From Anaerolineales bacterium UBA3071 (GTDB taxonomy: Bacteria; Chloroflexota; Anaerolineae; UBA3071): a stretch of DNA of 8,891 nucleotides. Shown here piece by piece: positions 1 to 5,915 of the stretch (positions are counted from its first letter, which is position 1; the number at the start of each line of letters is the position of its first letter). The notes below the pieces were generated by a model. It was not told where the DNA came from. It did no database searches and worked only from the letters and a program-made list of their open reading frames with translations. The position numbers and the translations under genes are program-made. Location: NCBI GenBank assembly GCA_002366755.1, contig DFBV01000064.1, positions 3,004 to 11,894 of the forward strand, read 5' to 3'.

Positions 1-2616
1 CTCCAATACTGGGTAGCTGGGGCCGAAGTACTGGCCTCGCTCCAGCAATGGGCCCAAGCCAACCCAGCGCACCTGACCCGCCGTCTGGCCCAGGTTGCGA
101 TACTCCCCCACGTACTCGGCGAAATCCTGGCGATAGATGGGCTGCGGGCCGTCGTCGTGCAGCACCAGCTTTGGCACCGCCCCCAGTGTCGCGTAATTGT
201 AGGGACGGGTCTGGAAGTAGGTAAGCGCTTCGCCGGCGGCCTGCAAGCCCAAGGCTTCGAATTGTGCAGCGATATACTCCGCAGCCGCATCCTGGCCGAG
301 TGAGCCTGGTCCACGTCCCTCCAACGCCGGGTCCGTCAACACCTCCACGTGCGCCAGCGCCCTCTGACCGTCGAAGGCCTCCGCATACTGCCGGTAGTAG
401 ATGCTCGGACCCACGTAGCGTCCCGCCCACTGAATCCCCAGGACGAAGACCAAAGCCGCCGCTACCGTGGTGCGGTTGATCACCCGCGTGAACCCCACCC
501 CCACTCGATCGATCATGCGCCGCAGCCCCTCACCGAACAGGTTGAAGGACAGGATGGCCAAGGCAAAGGCTAACGAAGGATAGATCGCCGTCCAGGGCCA
601 GGAGCGCGCCCCCAACCGCACGTTCGAAAGCATCGCCCCCCACTCCGGCACGTCCGAGTAGTGATAGGGCGCTGCACCGATGGCCAACTCGGCAAAGGTG
701 CCGCCGCCGATGAAGATGTCTATGAAACCCAACTCGGCCAACAGCATCAGCACCGCCCCCATCTCCAGCGCCGACAGCACGATCAGCGCCGAGACCAGGT
801 TGGGCAGCACGTGACGATACAGGATCTGCACCGTGCGCAAGCCCACCGCCTTCGCACTCTCGATGAACAACTGCGGGCGGATGGTGATCACCTCGCTGCG
901 CACGTACTGCATCACCTCGCCCCAGCCCACAAAGCAGAAGGCAACGATAAAGGTGGAGACCCCCTCCCGAATGCCCAGCGCCAGGATGAGGATCATGGCC
1001 AGCAGCAGCGCGGGGAAGGGAGCAATGACCTCCGAGAGGCCCACGATCAACCGGTCCAAGGTGGAACCAGCGTTCCAGCCAGCAGCAGCGCCCAGGAAAA
1101 AGCCCACAGCCATGCGAGCCAGGACGATGACCACGGACATGGACAGGGTGCGCCGTGCCCCGACCAGCACCAGGCTCATGATGTCCCGCCCGATCACGTC
1201 TGTGCCCCAGGGATATACCTCGGATGGGGCAAACGGTGGCACACTCAGTTTGCCATCAATGATGGTCAACCCCTGGGTGACGTAGGGGCTGTGCGGCGCA
1301 AGCTGCGTGCCCAAGAAGACGACTATCAGCAGCCCCAACAGCAGCAGCGCACCTAATGAGAAGGACAGGTTGCCCACTGTAGCTTGCACCCAGGCGCGGC
1401 GCCGCTCGGCACGGCGATCCGCCTCAGTCACCTCGTAGTACTGTCCCTCGGCGATGCGCTGTTGCAGCAGGGCGCGGAACCGCTCGTTTTCCCCCCGTGA
1501 TACCGCATCCCGCCCCCTGATCCCCGATACCCAATCTCTGATCCCACTGGCCAGCCCGCTCAGCCCGTCGCGCACAGCAGCGAACAAGCTGTGGCGCCGG
1601 ACACGACTCACTATCTCCTGTCCGCCGACGCGGGGATCAATGCGACCATACGTGGCTTCCAACAGCAGGTTGACCAAGATGAACAACCCGCCCACACACA
1701 GCAGCAGGATGACCGTCAGATTGTCGTCCTGGCGAGCGATGGATCTCAGTAAGTTGAAGCCAACCCCCGTCCAGTTGAAGAACCGCTCCACCACCGGCAG
1801 GCTACTGAGGCCAAAACGCAGCGAGGTCAACAGCACAGTGAGGATGGGGATGGCCGCGTTGCGGTAGACGTGCCGCCGCCAGACCGAGCGCCGCGACAAC
1901 CCCTTGCTGTGTGCCGTGCGCACGTAGTCCTGATCCAGCACCTCACTCAAGGAGATGAAGGTGACGCGGGCAATCTGGGCCATAGGGCGGGTGGCCAGCA
2001 CCAGCGCCGGCAGGACGATGTGCGCATCCCAGCCGAAGCCGCCCACCGGCAGCGGCGCTTTGCCGCCGAAGGTGCGCACCCACTTGATCATGGCCATCTG
2101 CAGCAACAGGGCCACGAAGAAGCTGGGCAGGGACATCCCCGCCAGCGAGCCGATGAGGGTGATCAACGAGGCGTTGGAATGGCGGCGGCGGGCCGACCAG
2201 GCTCCCATGGGCACACCCAGCAGGACGGCGGCGGCGAGAGAGGCGGCCAGGAGCCCCAGGCTCTTGCTGACAGTGGGCCAGAGCACCTCGGCGACGGGGA
2301 TCTCCCGCGCCCCGCGGCTGGCGGAGAGGGTCATGCCCAACTCACCTTGGGCCAATTGGGCGAGGTAACGGCCACCGGCGGTCAGGCCGTGGCGCAGAGC
2401 CTCGCCCAGTTCAGCGCCTCGGGCCATTTCCAGGCCGAAGAAGCAGAGATAGACGATGGCCAGCAGCACCAGGGCGGCGAAGCCGAGCCGTTGCAAGAAG
2501 CGCAGGATGCCGCTCAAGGCGCTGCCCGTCGAGCTTGGCCGCCGGCCTGTACGTTCGCTAGATGACTGTTTCTCGGCCCAGGGATCGGGGGCGGAACTCC
2601 CCACGGCTACCGACAT
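1..2616 (-). CDS. DppB-DppC-M28 fusion: double ABC permease with C-terminal peptidase domain (partial, runs off left edge)
   Basis: One frame with no stop across 872 codons; the gene continues beyond position 1. An in-frame stop lies at 2629-2631, and ATG at 2614-2616 has a GGAG five bases upstream. Residues about 40-320 are a DppB-type permease: six hydrophobic segments and an EAA loop at Y231-T260 (YVRTAHSKGLSRR). Residues about 326-412 form a charged, probably cytoplasmic linker. Residues about 415-705 are a DppC-type permease with the family signature GTDVIGRD (471-478), an EAA loop at 584-606 (FIESAKAVGL) and PEWGAML. A further hydrophobic segment (about 716-735) follows Arg-rich sequence, which predicts crossing to the outside. 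From D749 the sequence matches the start of M28 Zn-aminopeptidases (HVEVLTDPALEGRGPG, then AAEYIAAQFEALGLQ). Metal-binding residues would lie outside the window. Known family role: peptide/nickel import. Inference: an outward-facing peptidase trims substrates at the import pore. No binding protein or ATPase is visible here. Confidence 0.9.
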   Translation of the reverse strand, partial: MSVAVGSSAPDPWAEKQSSSERTGRRPSSTGSALSGILRFLQRLGFAALVLLAIVYLCFFGLEMARGAELGEALRHGLTAGGRYLAQLAQGELGMTLSASRGAREIPVAEVLWPTVSKSLGLLAASLAAAVLLGVPMGAWSARRRHSNASLITLIGSLAGMSLPSFFVALLLQMAMIKWVRTFGGKAPLPVGGFGWDAHIVLPALVLATRPMAQIARVTFISLSEVLDQDYVRTAHSKGLSRRSVWRRHVYRNAAIPILTVLLTSLRFGLSSLPVVERFFNWTGVGFNLLRSIARQDDNLTVILLLCVGGLFILVNLLLEATYGRIDPRVGGQEIVSRVRRHSLFAAVRDGLSGLASGIRDWVSGIRGRDAVSRGENERFRALLQQRIAEGQYYEVTEADRRAERRRAWVQATVGNLSFSLGALLLLGLLIVVFLGTQLAPHSPYVTQGLTIIDGKLSVPPFAPSEVYPWGTDVIGRDIMSLVLVGARRTLSMSVVIVLARMAVGFFLGAAAGWNAGSTLDRLIVGLSEVIAPFPALLLAMILILALGIREGVSTFIVAFCFVGWGEVMQYVRSEVITIRPQLFIESAKAVGLRTVQILYRHVLPNLVSALIVLSALEMGAVLMLLAELGFIDIFIGGGTFAELAIGAAPYHYSDVPEWGAMLSNVRLGARSWPWTAIYPSLAFALAILSFNLFGEGLRRMIDRVGVGFTRVINRTTVAAALVFVLGIQWAGRYVGPSIYYRQYAEAFDGQRALAHVEVLTDPALEGRGPGSLGQDAAAEYIAAQFEALGLQAAGEALTYFQTRPYNYATLGAVPKLVLHDDGPQPIYRQDFAEYVGEYRNLGQTAGQVRWVGLGPLLERGQYFGPSYPVLE
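1498..1545. repeat. Short degenerate repeat inside the permease-fusion linker
   Basis: CTGATCCC occurs at 1517-1524 and again at 1538-1545, 21 bases apart, with related GATACC elements at 1499-1504 and 1526-1531. On the coding strand this encodes the SGIRDWVSGIRGRDAVS part of the linker between the DppB and DppC halves. The style resembles the short spacer repeats elsewhere in this window. Confidence 0.5.
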
Positions 2617-2751
2617 ATCAGCTCCATCTCAGTCTTCAAACAGGTTCATGGTAATGGCAGAAGTCCCCAGTGCTGACATCTGGCCTCGTGACGTCCATTC
2701 CTTACCACAAGGCACAGGACAGGTAGGTTCAACCTAGCGAAACGTCATTCC

Positions 2752-3378
2752 CTACCCCGTTCCGAATTGGCGGTCGCCCGCATCGCCCAGTCCTGGCACG
2801 ATGAAGCCGATATCGTTCAGCCGTTCGTCCACGGCAGCCACGTGGATGGGCACATCAGGATGGGCGGTAGTCAGCGCCTCGATCCCCTCGGGAGCGGCGA
2901 TGACGCCCACGAACTTGATGCGCCGTGCCCCCCATCTCTTGAGGACATCCACTGTCGCCACCGCCGAACCGCCGGTGGCCAGCATGGGATCGAGGATCAG
3001 GCAGACTTGCACGGTGGGGTGCACGGGCAGCTTGTTGTAGTATTCTACGGGGTGCAGCGTGCGCTCGTCTCGGTATAGACCGATGTGCCACACCTGCGCA
3101 CCGGGCATCATCTCCCAAAAGCCTTCTACCATGCCCAGGCCAGACCGTAGCACGGGAATCAGCCCGATGTTTTCCGTCAGCCGGTGCCCCTCGGCCGCGC
3201 CCATGGGGGTGCTGACACTGGCCTCTTCCAGGCCCAGGTCGGCGGTGGCTTCATAGGCCAGCAAGACGGCGAGCTCGCGGATCAGCTCGCGGAACTGCTT
3301 GTGATCGGTGCCCTTGTCCCGCAGCAGGGTCAGCTTGTGTCGGATCAGCGGGTGATTGGAAACGTGTACCTGCTCCAT
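2752..3378 (-). CDS. upp: Uracil phosphoribosyltransferase
   Basis: Cytoplasmic pyrimidine salvage enzyme that converts uracil and PRPP to UMP and pyrophosphate. The 208-residue length is normal for the family. The PRPP-binding loop is at about 127-138 (LILDPMLATGGS), the family segment RSGLGMVEG is at 78-86, and the uracil-binding C-terminus is at 191-207 (GFIVPGLGDAGDRQFGT). The ATG is preceded by GGAGGG about seven bases upstream. The gene sits 135 bp before the permease fusion on the same strand, with no clear terminator between them, so read-through is possible but unproven. Upstream it is separated from the zinc-finger gene by that gene's terminator and a 14-bp tandem repeat. Nothing looks missing or broken. 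Confidence 0.97.
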   Translation of the reverse strand: MEQVHVSNHPLIRHKLTLLRDKGTDHKQFRELIRELAVLLAYEATADLGLEEASVSTPMGAAEGHRLTENIGLIPVLRSGLGMVEGFWEMMPGAQVWHIGLYRDERTLHPVEYYNKLPVHPTVQVCLILDPMLATGGSAVATVDVLKRWGARRIKFVGVIAAPEGIEALTTAHPDVPIHVAAVDERLNDIGFIVPGLGDAGDRQFGTG

Positions 3379-3392
3379 AATGTTCCCTCCAT

Positions 3393-3420
3393 GATAATGG
3401 ATGATGGATAATGGATGATG
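3393..3420. repeat. 14-bp perfect tandem duplication upstream of upp
   Basis: The 14-bp unit GATAATGGATGATG occurs twice without mismatch, at 3393-3406 and 3407-3420, between the upstream terminator and the upp ribosome-binding site. It has no coding role. Confidence 0.9.
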
Positions 3421-3430
3421 TCAACACGCG

Positions 3431-3469
3431 AAAAAGGGGGCGACGCTCCCCAGTACATCGCCGTCCCCC
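3431..3469 (-). terminator. Rho-independent terminator of the zinc-finger gene
   Basis: On the minus strand, GGGGG, a bulged A and CGGCG pair with CGTCG CCCCC (10 bp, one G:U) around a 13-nt loop, followed directly by five T (3435-3431). It lies about 100 nt past the stop of the DksA/TraR-type gene and ahead of upp. Confidence 0.8.
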
Positions 3470-3568
3470 ACATCCTCCCTTTGATCGCTTCCGAGTTCCT
3501 CCAGATTGGGTTTGTCAGTGCGTATACTTGCCATGCCCCTCATGTGCTGCCGTTTTTTGTGTCCCGTG

Positions 3569-3946
3569 CTACCTTCGGCCTGTTCTGGGACGCATGATAC
3601 CCCGGCGCAAGAGACGTTCCACATCGGCCTGGCATTTGACGCAGAGCGTAGCTTCAGGTCGCACCTCCAGCCGCTCGGGCGGAATGGGCTCCCCGCACCG
3701 TTCGCAGATGCCGTACGTCCCGCGCTTGATGGCTCGCAACGCACTCTCTATGGAGAGCATCTCACCCTCAAGCGCGGCGATCAATGTGAGGTTCTTCTCC
3801 CGCTCGTGGACCTCGGGGTCACCCTCTTCTGGATCAGTATCTACTTCGATCTGAACAGCTTCGCGCAGACCCTGCAATCGAGCCATGACCTGCCGCCGTT
3901 CCACTTCCAGTATCTCTCGTCGCGACGTCTGATTCTTCGTGCCCAT
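3569..3946 (-). CDS. DksA/TraR-family C4 zinc-finger protein
   Basis: A 125-residue protein. The N-terminal half (about 8-75) is highly charged and helical, likely a coiled coil. The C-terminal half has a four-cysteine zinc finger, C81-x2-C84-x17-C102-x2-C105, in the context ICERCGEPIPPERLEVRP, which is diagnostic of the DksA/TraR family. Members bind RNA polymerase through its secondary channel or act as stress proteins of unknown role. I do not see the DxxDxA tip of true DksA: the loop between the helices is acidic (DTDPEEGDPE), so a ppGpp-linked DksA role should not be assumed. The ATG follows AGGAGG by seven bases. It has a likely promoter about 115 bp upstream and a terminator downstream, so it is probably a single-gene unit. 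Confidence 0.9.
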   Translation of the reverse strand: MGTKNQTSRREILEVERRQVMARLQGLREAVQIEVDTDPEEGDPEVHEREKNLTLIAALEGEMLSIESALRAIKRGTYGICERCGEPIPPERLEVRPEATLCVKCQADVERLLRRGIMRPRTGRR

Positions 3947-4059
3947 CAGACTGCCTCCTGATCAGGGAATTGTCAGCCCTGGTCTCCTGAAGTGCACAGG
4001 GCGAAGGTCCGATTCTGCCCCTTTGGAAGGTGGATGTACCGATGACAGCATTGCGCCAT

Positions 4060-4088
4060 CTTTTAGCATACTTCTCGGATTCTGTCAA
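4060..4088 (-). promoter_or_regulatory. Probable sigma-70-type promoter for the zinc-finger gene
   Basis: On the minus strand, a perfect TTGACA (4088-4083), a 17-bp spacer and TAAAAG (4065-4060, 4 of 6 to consensus). It points at the zinc-finger gene with a leader of about 105 nt. Confidence 0.5.
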
Positions 4089-4162
4089 AGACAGAGCTTG
4101 GCCTTGCATAGCGAAGCGGGGAGTGCTCACCTCCATCGGCTCTGTGGGTGTCACTGCGGGAT

Positions 4163-4190
4163 TTGACAATCTTCCCGTTTTGGCTATACT
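4163..4190 (+). promoter_or_regulatory. Strong sigma-70-type promoter for the tRNA-Ala transcript
   Basis: TTGACA (4163-4168), a 16-bp spacer, and TATACT (4185-4190). The predicted start, near 4197, is about six bases before the mature tRNA-Ala(CGC) end. This is the only convincing plus-strand promoter seen before the leuS gene cluster. Confidence 0.85.
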
Positions 4191-4202
4191 GAAATCGCTC
4201 TT

Positions 4203-4275
4203 GGGGCTGTAGCTCAGTTGGGAGAGCGCATCAATCGCACTGATGAGGTCAGGGGTTCGAGTCCCCTCAGCTCCA
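4203..4275 (+). tRNA. tRNA-Ala, anticodon CGC
   Basis: A complete cloverleaf folds by eye. The acceptor GGGGCTG pairs with CAGCTCC and includes the G3:U70 wobble that identifies alanine tRNAs. The D stem is GCTC/GAGC, the anticodon stem is CATCA/TGATG, and the loop ATCGCAC has anticodon CGC. The T arm is AGGGG-TTCGAGT-CCCCT and the discriminator is A73. The following bases are CCT, so CCA is not fully encoded. Decodes GCG codons. Confidence 0.95.
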
Positions 4276-4313
4276 CCTGAATGAGGCTCGGGGGATGAGC
4301 ACCAGTTGGTGAT

Positions 4314-4568
4314 ATGAAGAAAGAAGTTGGATTTGACGATGAGCTTCGTCCCGAATACGATTTGCCTCAGTTACTCAAGGGAGGAGTGAGAGGGAAATAC
4401 GCTCACCGATACAGGGAAGGTACAAATCTGGTGTTGTTAGCGCCCGATGTGGCGGAGGCCTTTCCTGATGGAGAAACCGTGAATGAGGCTTTGCGGCTGG
4501 TGTTGCGGCTTGCTAGGATCCCAACAGCAAGCAGACAAAGCGTAGCTCAGCAAGCTGTTGGAAGATAA
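4314..4568 (+). CDS. Small antitoxin-like protein of unknown family, between two tRNA genes
   Basis: An 84-residue soluble protein. The core (about 8-68) has the pattern DELRPEYDLPQLL, then GGVRGKYAHRYREGTNLVLL, then PDVAEAFPDGETVNEALRLVLRLA. This resembles a widespread group of small uncharacterised proteins usually read as antitoxin-like partners in Chloroflexota and cyanobacteria; I recognise the pattern but cannot name a family with certainty. The last 15 or so residues (IPTASRQSVAQQAVGR) do not look like part of the core. GGTGAT touches the ATG, so the ribosome site is badly spaced and translation may be weak. An in-frame stop at 4296-4298 excludes a longer form. No toxin is adjacent: tRNA-Ala genes lie on both sides, 38 bp before and 10 bp after. 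It is probably read from the tRNA promoter. Confidence 0.6.
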   Translation: MKKEVGFDDELRPEYDLPQLLKGGVRGKYAHRYREGTNLVLLAPDVAEAFPDGETVNEALRLVLRLARIPTASRQSVAQQAVGR

Positions 4569-4578
4569 CTGATAATCT

Positions 4579-4651
4579 GGGGCCGTAGCGCAGTTGGGAG
4601 CGCGCCTGAATGGCATTCAGGAGGTCGCGGGTTCGAATCCCGCCGGCTCCA
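4579..4651 (+). tRNA. tRNA-Ala, anticodon GGC
   Basis: A full cloverleaf. The acceptor GGGGCCG pairs with CGGCTCC, again with G3:U70. The D stem is GCGC/GCGC, the anticodon stem is CCTGA/TCAGG, and the loop ATGGCAT has anticodon GGC. The T arm is GCGGG-TTCGAAT-CCCGC and the discriminator is A73. CCA is not fully encoded (CCT follows). No consensus promoter precedes it: GATAAT at 4571-4576 is too close to act as a -10 for this gene. It is probably co-transcribed with the upstream tRNA. Confidence 0.95.
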
Positions 4652-4659
4652 CCTTGATA

Positions 4660-4975
4660 GTCGAGAGGCGATGATCGGGAGTAGTAGGCCAGCTCCCCAG
4701 CGAGCGGGGAAAGACCAGGTGGAAGCCCCGCATGGCGGAGAACGGAGCCCGCCCCAAGGCCCAACTCGCCCAGGAGCCAACTGGCTGATGGCGGATAGCC
4801 GGTAGCATATGGCTGATGGCTAATGGCTTTCCGCAGCAGGTTAGTTCGGGTAAGCCCGTTACAGCGAACGAGTGGGTAGATGACAGCGAATGGTGTGAAC
4901 CTACGCGTCATCTGCCAATTAGGGTGGTACCGCGGAGGCCCCTTCGTCCCTGACGAGGGGGTCTCTTTCGTCATA
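4660..4975 (+). promoter_or_regulatory. T-box leader, probably leucine-specific (specifier CUC)
   Basis: A cis-acting RNA that senses uncharged tRNA and controls transcription read-through. Stem I: a kink-turn-like GATGA (4670-4674) faces AGGA (4772-4775). GGG (4677-4679) pairs with CCC (4769-4771) and GGCC (4687-4690) with GGCC (4758-4761). These enclose a specifier loop with AGTAGTA on one side and CAACTCG on the other, so the likely specifier is CTC (4765-4767), a leucine codon followed by the expected purine. The distal module AGCGAGC ... AGGTGGAAG flanks a GCGGGG/CCCCGC helix. The T-box AGGGTGGTACCGCGG is at 4921-4935; its TGGT would pair with an A73 discriminator, as in tRNA-Leu. A terminator follows. 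leuS lies downstream, which supports leucine. TCG (Ser) at 4766-4768 is the alternative reading if the codon register is one base later. Confidence 0.9.
4937..4969 (+). terminator. T-box-controlled terminator hairpin
   Basis: A 12-bp stem with two G:U pairs (4937-4948 with 4952-4963) and a 3-nt CCT loop, followed by the T-rich TCTTTCG. It starts immediately after the T-box sequence. In this family, forming the antiterminator with uncharged tRNA prevents this hairpin. Confidence 0.85.
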
Positions 4976-4976
4976 A

Positions 4977-5006
4977 GTGCAACGCACTTGTGGAAGTGCG
5001 CTGCAC
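4977..5006 (+). repeat. Near-perfect hairpin between the T-box terminator and the cupin ribosome site
   Basis: GTGCA (4977-4981) pairs with TGCAC (5002-5006), and CGCACTT (4983-4989) with AAGTGCG (4994-5000). A single A/C mismatch lies between the two helices and the loop is GTGG. This gives 12 bp of pairing with no T-tract, so it is not a terminator. The cupin GGAG starts eight bases later. Confidence 0.8.
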
Positions 5007-5023
5007 CTCTATTGGAGTGACCA

Positions 5024-5383
5024 ATGACGGTATCTCAGAATTCAGGTATCGAGTCCTTCGTCCGCTGGGCCGAGGTCGAGCCAGTGGAGATGCTGCCGGG
5101 GCTGGATCGCCGTACGCTGGGCTGCGGCGAGCAGGCGATGATCGCCGAATTCCGCGCTCGCGCTGGTGTGGAGGTGCCGCTCCACACACATCCGCACGAG
5201 CAGGTCGGCTATGTCGTCTCTGGCCAGATGGAGCTGACCATCGGGAGCCAAACGGCGCGCTGCGGCCCCGGCGATAGCTACACCATCCCTGGCGGCGTGC
5301 CACACGGCGCTCGCTTCCTGAGCGAGTGCGTAGTCATTGACTGCTTCAGCCCGCCGCGGGAGGATTATCGGGGGGGAGAGTGA
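5024..5383 (+). CDS. Small single-domain cupin protein
   Basis: A 119-residue Cupin_2-type beta-barrel. Motif 1 runs from G48 to G67 as G-x5-H54-x-H56-x3-Q60-x6-G, with Gln where many members have Glu. Motif 2 is PGDSYTIPGGVPHG (82-95) with H94. H54, H56, Q60 and H94 are therefore the probable metal ligands. It has no signal peptide or membrane segment. Cupins of this size bind metals and may be enzymes or sugar/small-molecule binders; the substrate cannot be read from sequence. The ATG has GGAG six bases upstream. It is the first gene after the T-box and ends four bases before the DUF433 gene, so it is expected to be read under leucine T-box control, although no link to leucine or translation is visible. 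Confidence 0.88.
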   Translation: MTVSQNSGIESFVRWAEVEPVEMLPGLDRRTLGCGEQAMIAEFRARAGVEVPLHTHPHEQVGYVVSGQMELTIGSQTARCGPGDSYTIPGGVPHGARFLSECVVIDCFSPPREDYRGGE

Positions 5384-5386
5384 GCG

Positions 5387-5623
5387 ATGAACATCTGGGA
5401 CCACATTTCTACAGATCCACAGATTTGTCACGGGAAACCGTGCACCAAGGGAACACGCGTCATGGTGTCCGTGATCCTAGGCACGTTGGCTGGCGGAACT
5501 TCTTTCGATGAGATCGTAGAGGAATACCCGCCGATCACAGAGGACGACATCAGAGCAGTCATGGCCTATGCTGGCTTGCTGGCCGATGAGCAATATGAAC
5601 CGCTGGAGATGGCCTTCGCATGA
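5387..5623 (+). CDS. DUF433 antitoxin-type protein (VapB45-like)
   Basis: A 78-residue helical protein with the full DUF433 pattern: ISTDPQICHGKPCTKGTR (7-24), VSVILGTLAGGTSFDEIVEEYP (27-48) and ITEDDIRAVMAYA (50-62). The middle is a predicted helix-turn-helix-like DNA-binding fold. DUF433 genes usually sit directly before a DUF5615 PIN-like toxin and act as its antitoxin. Here the stop overlaps the start of such a gene by ATGA, the typical translational coupling. The antitoxin looks complete, with GGAG eight bases before the ATG, while its toxin partner is broken, so it is effectively an orphan antitoxin. It may still repress its own operon, but no operator was identified. Confidence 0.88.
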   Translation: MNIWDHISTDPQICHGKPCTKGTRVMVSVILGTLAGGTSFDEIVEEYPPITEDDIRAVMAYAGLLADEQYEPLEMAFA

Positions 5624-5882
5624 GCAAGAGGCTGCGCTTTCTCGTGGACGCAAACGTTCCCAAGTCAGTCGTTCGCTTCATCGTCACGCACGATCTCGGT
5701 TTGCCAATCTCATCACCTATCCTGTCGGATCGCACGTGGGCATCATTGCCATCCGCCCCCAGAACTTGCCGCCGAAGGTGACGGCGCGAACCGTTTGCTC
5801 CTACGTTGAAGCACACACAGACGAGTTACCTAACGCTCTCGTGATCCTGAGTCCCGGCGGAGCCAGGGTGAGAAGAGCATGA
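5620..5882 (+). pseudogene. Broken DUF5615 PIN-like toxin (internal deletion plus frameshift)
   Basis: The frame opened by ATG 5620 reads MSKRLRFLVDANVPKSVVRFI and then VTHDL, and ends after 53 codons at TGA 5779-5781. From TTT at 5700 the next frame resumes family sequence (FANLITYPVGSHVGIIAIRP ... NALVILSPGGARVRRA) to TGA 5880-5882. The junction GGTTTGCC at 5698-5705 therefore lacks one base. In addition, SVVRFI runs straight into VTHDL. Intact members have about 35 residues between these blocks, including the acidic stretch usually read as DEEI, so an in-frame deletion is also present. The N-terminal acidic motif FLVDANVP survives. Two independent lesions argue for real decay rather than one sequencing error. 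The deletion size is estimated from memory of the family. Confidence 0.82.
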
Positions 5883-5915
5883 GTCGTTTTCGGAGGAAGA
5901 GAAGAGAGGTGCATC

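Noticed and set aside
1277..1640. Separate dppB and dppC genes joined by a sequencing error
   Set aside because: All triplets through the linker were checked and neither a stop nor a frame change occurs. An error that removes a stop cannot be excluded, but nothing in the sequence indicates one.
661..2565. Long open frames on the plus strand (661-1356, 1870-2565) opposite the permease fusion
   Set aside because: Their proteins are rich in Gln, His, Arg and Gly with no recognisable domain. The opposite strand carries clear permease motifs, so these are antisense shadows of GC-rich coding DNA.
2724..2736. TAGGTT-C-AACCTA palindrome between upp and the permease fusion as an operator or terminator
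   Set aside because: The arms are only 6 bp with a 1-nt centre. There is no T-tract and no second copy, so chance is likely.
3394..3424. upp promoter from TTGACA at 3424-3419 (minus) with CATTAT in the tandem repeat as the -10
   Set aside because: The spacer would be 19 bp and the start would fall inside the upp ribosome-binding site. The hexamer alone is not convincing.
4538..4560. A tRNA-like D-arm (GCGTAGCTCAG) near the end of the small gene, as a tRNA remnant
   Set aside because: Only about 11 bases resemble a tRNA. No anticodon or T arm follows before the real tRNA at 4579.
5690..5706. Programmed frameshift in the DUF5615 gene
   Set aside because: There is no slippery heptamer and no downstream structure. 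A second lesion (missing central residues) makes pseudogene decay the simpler reading.
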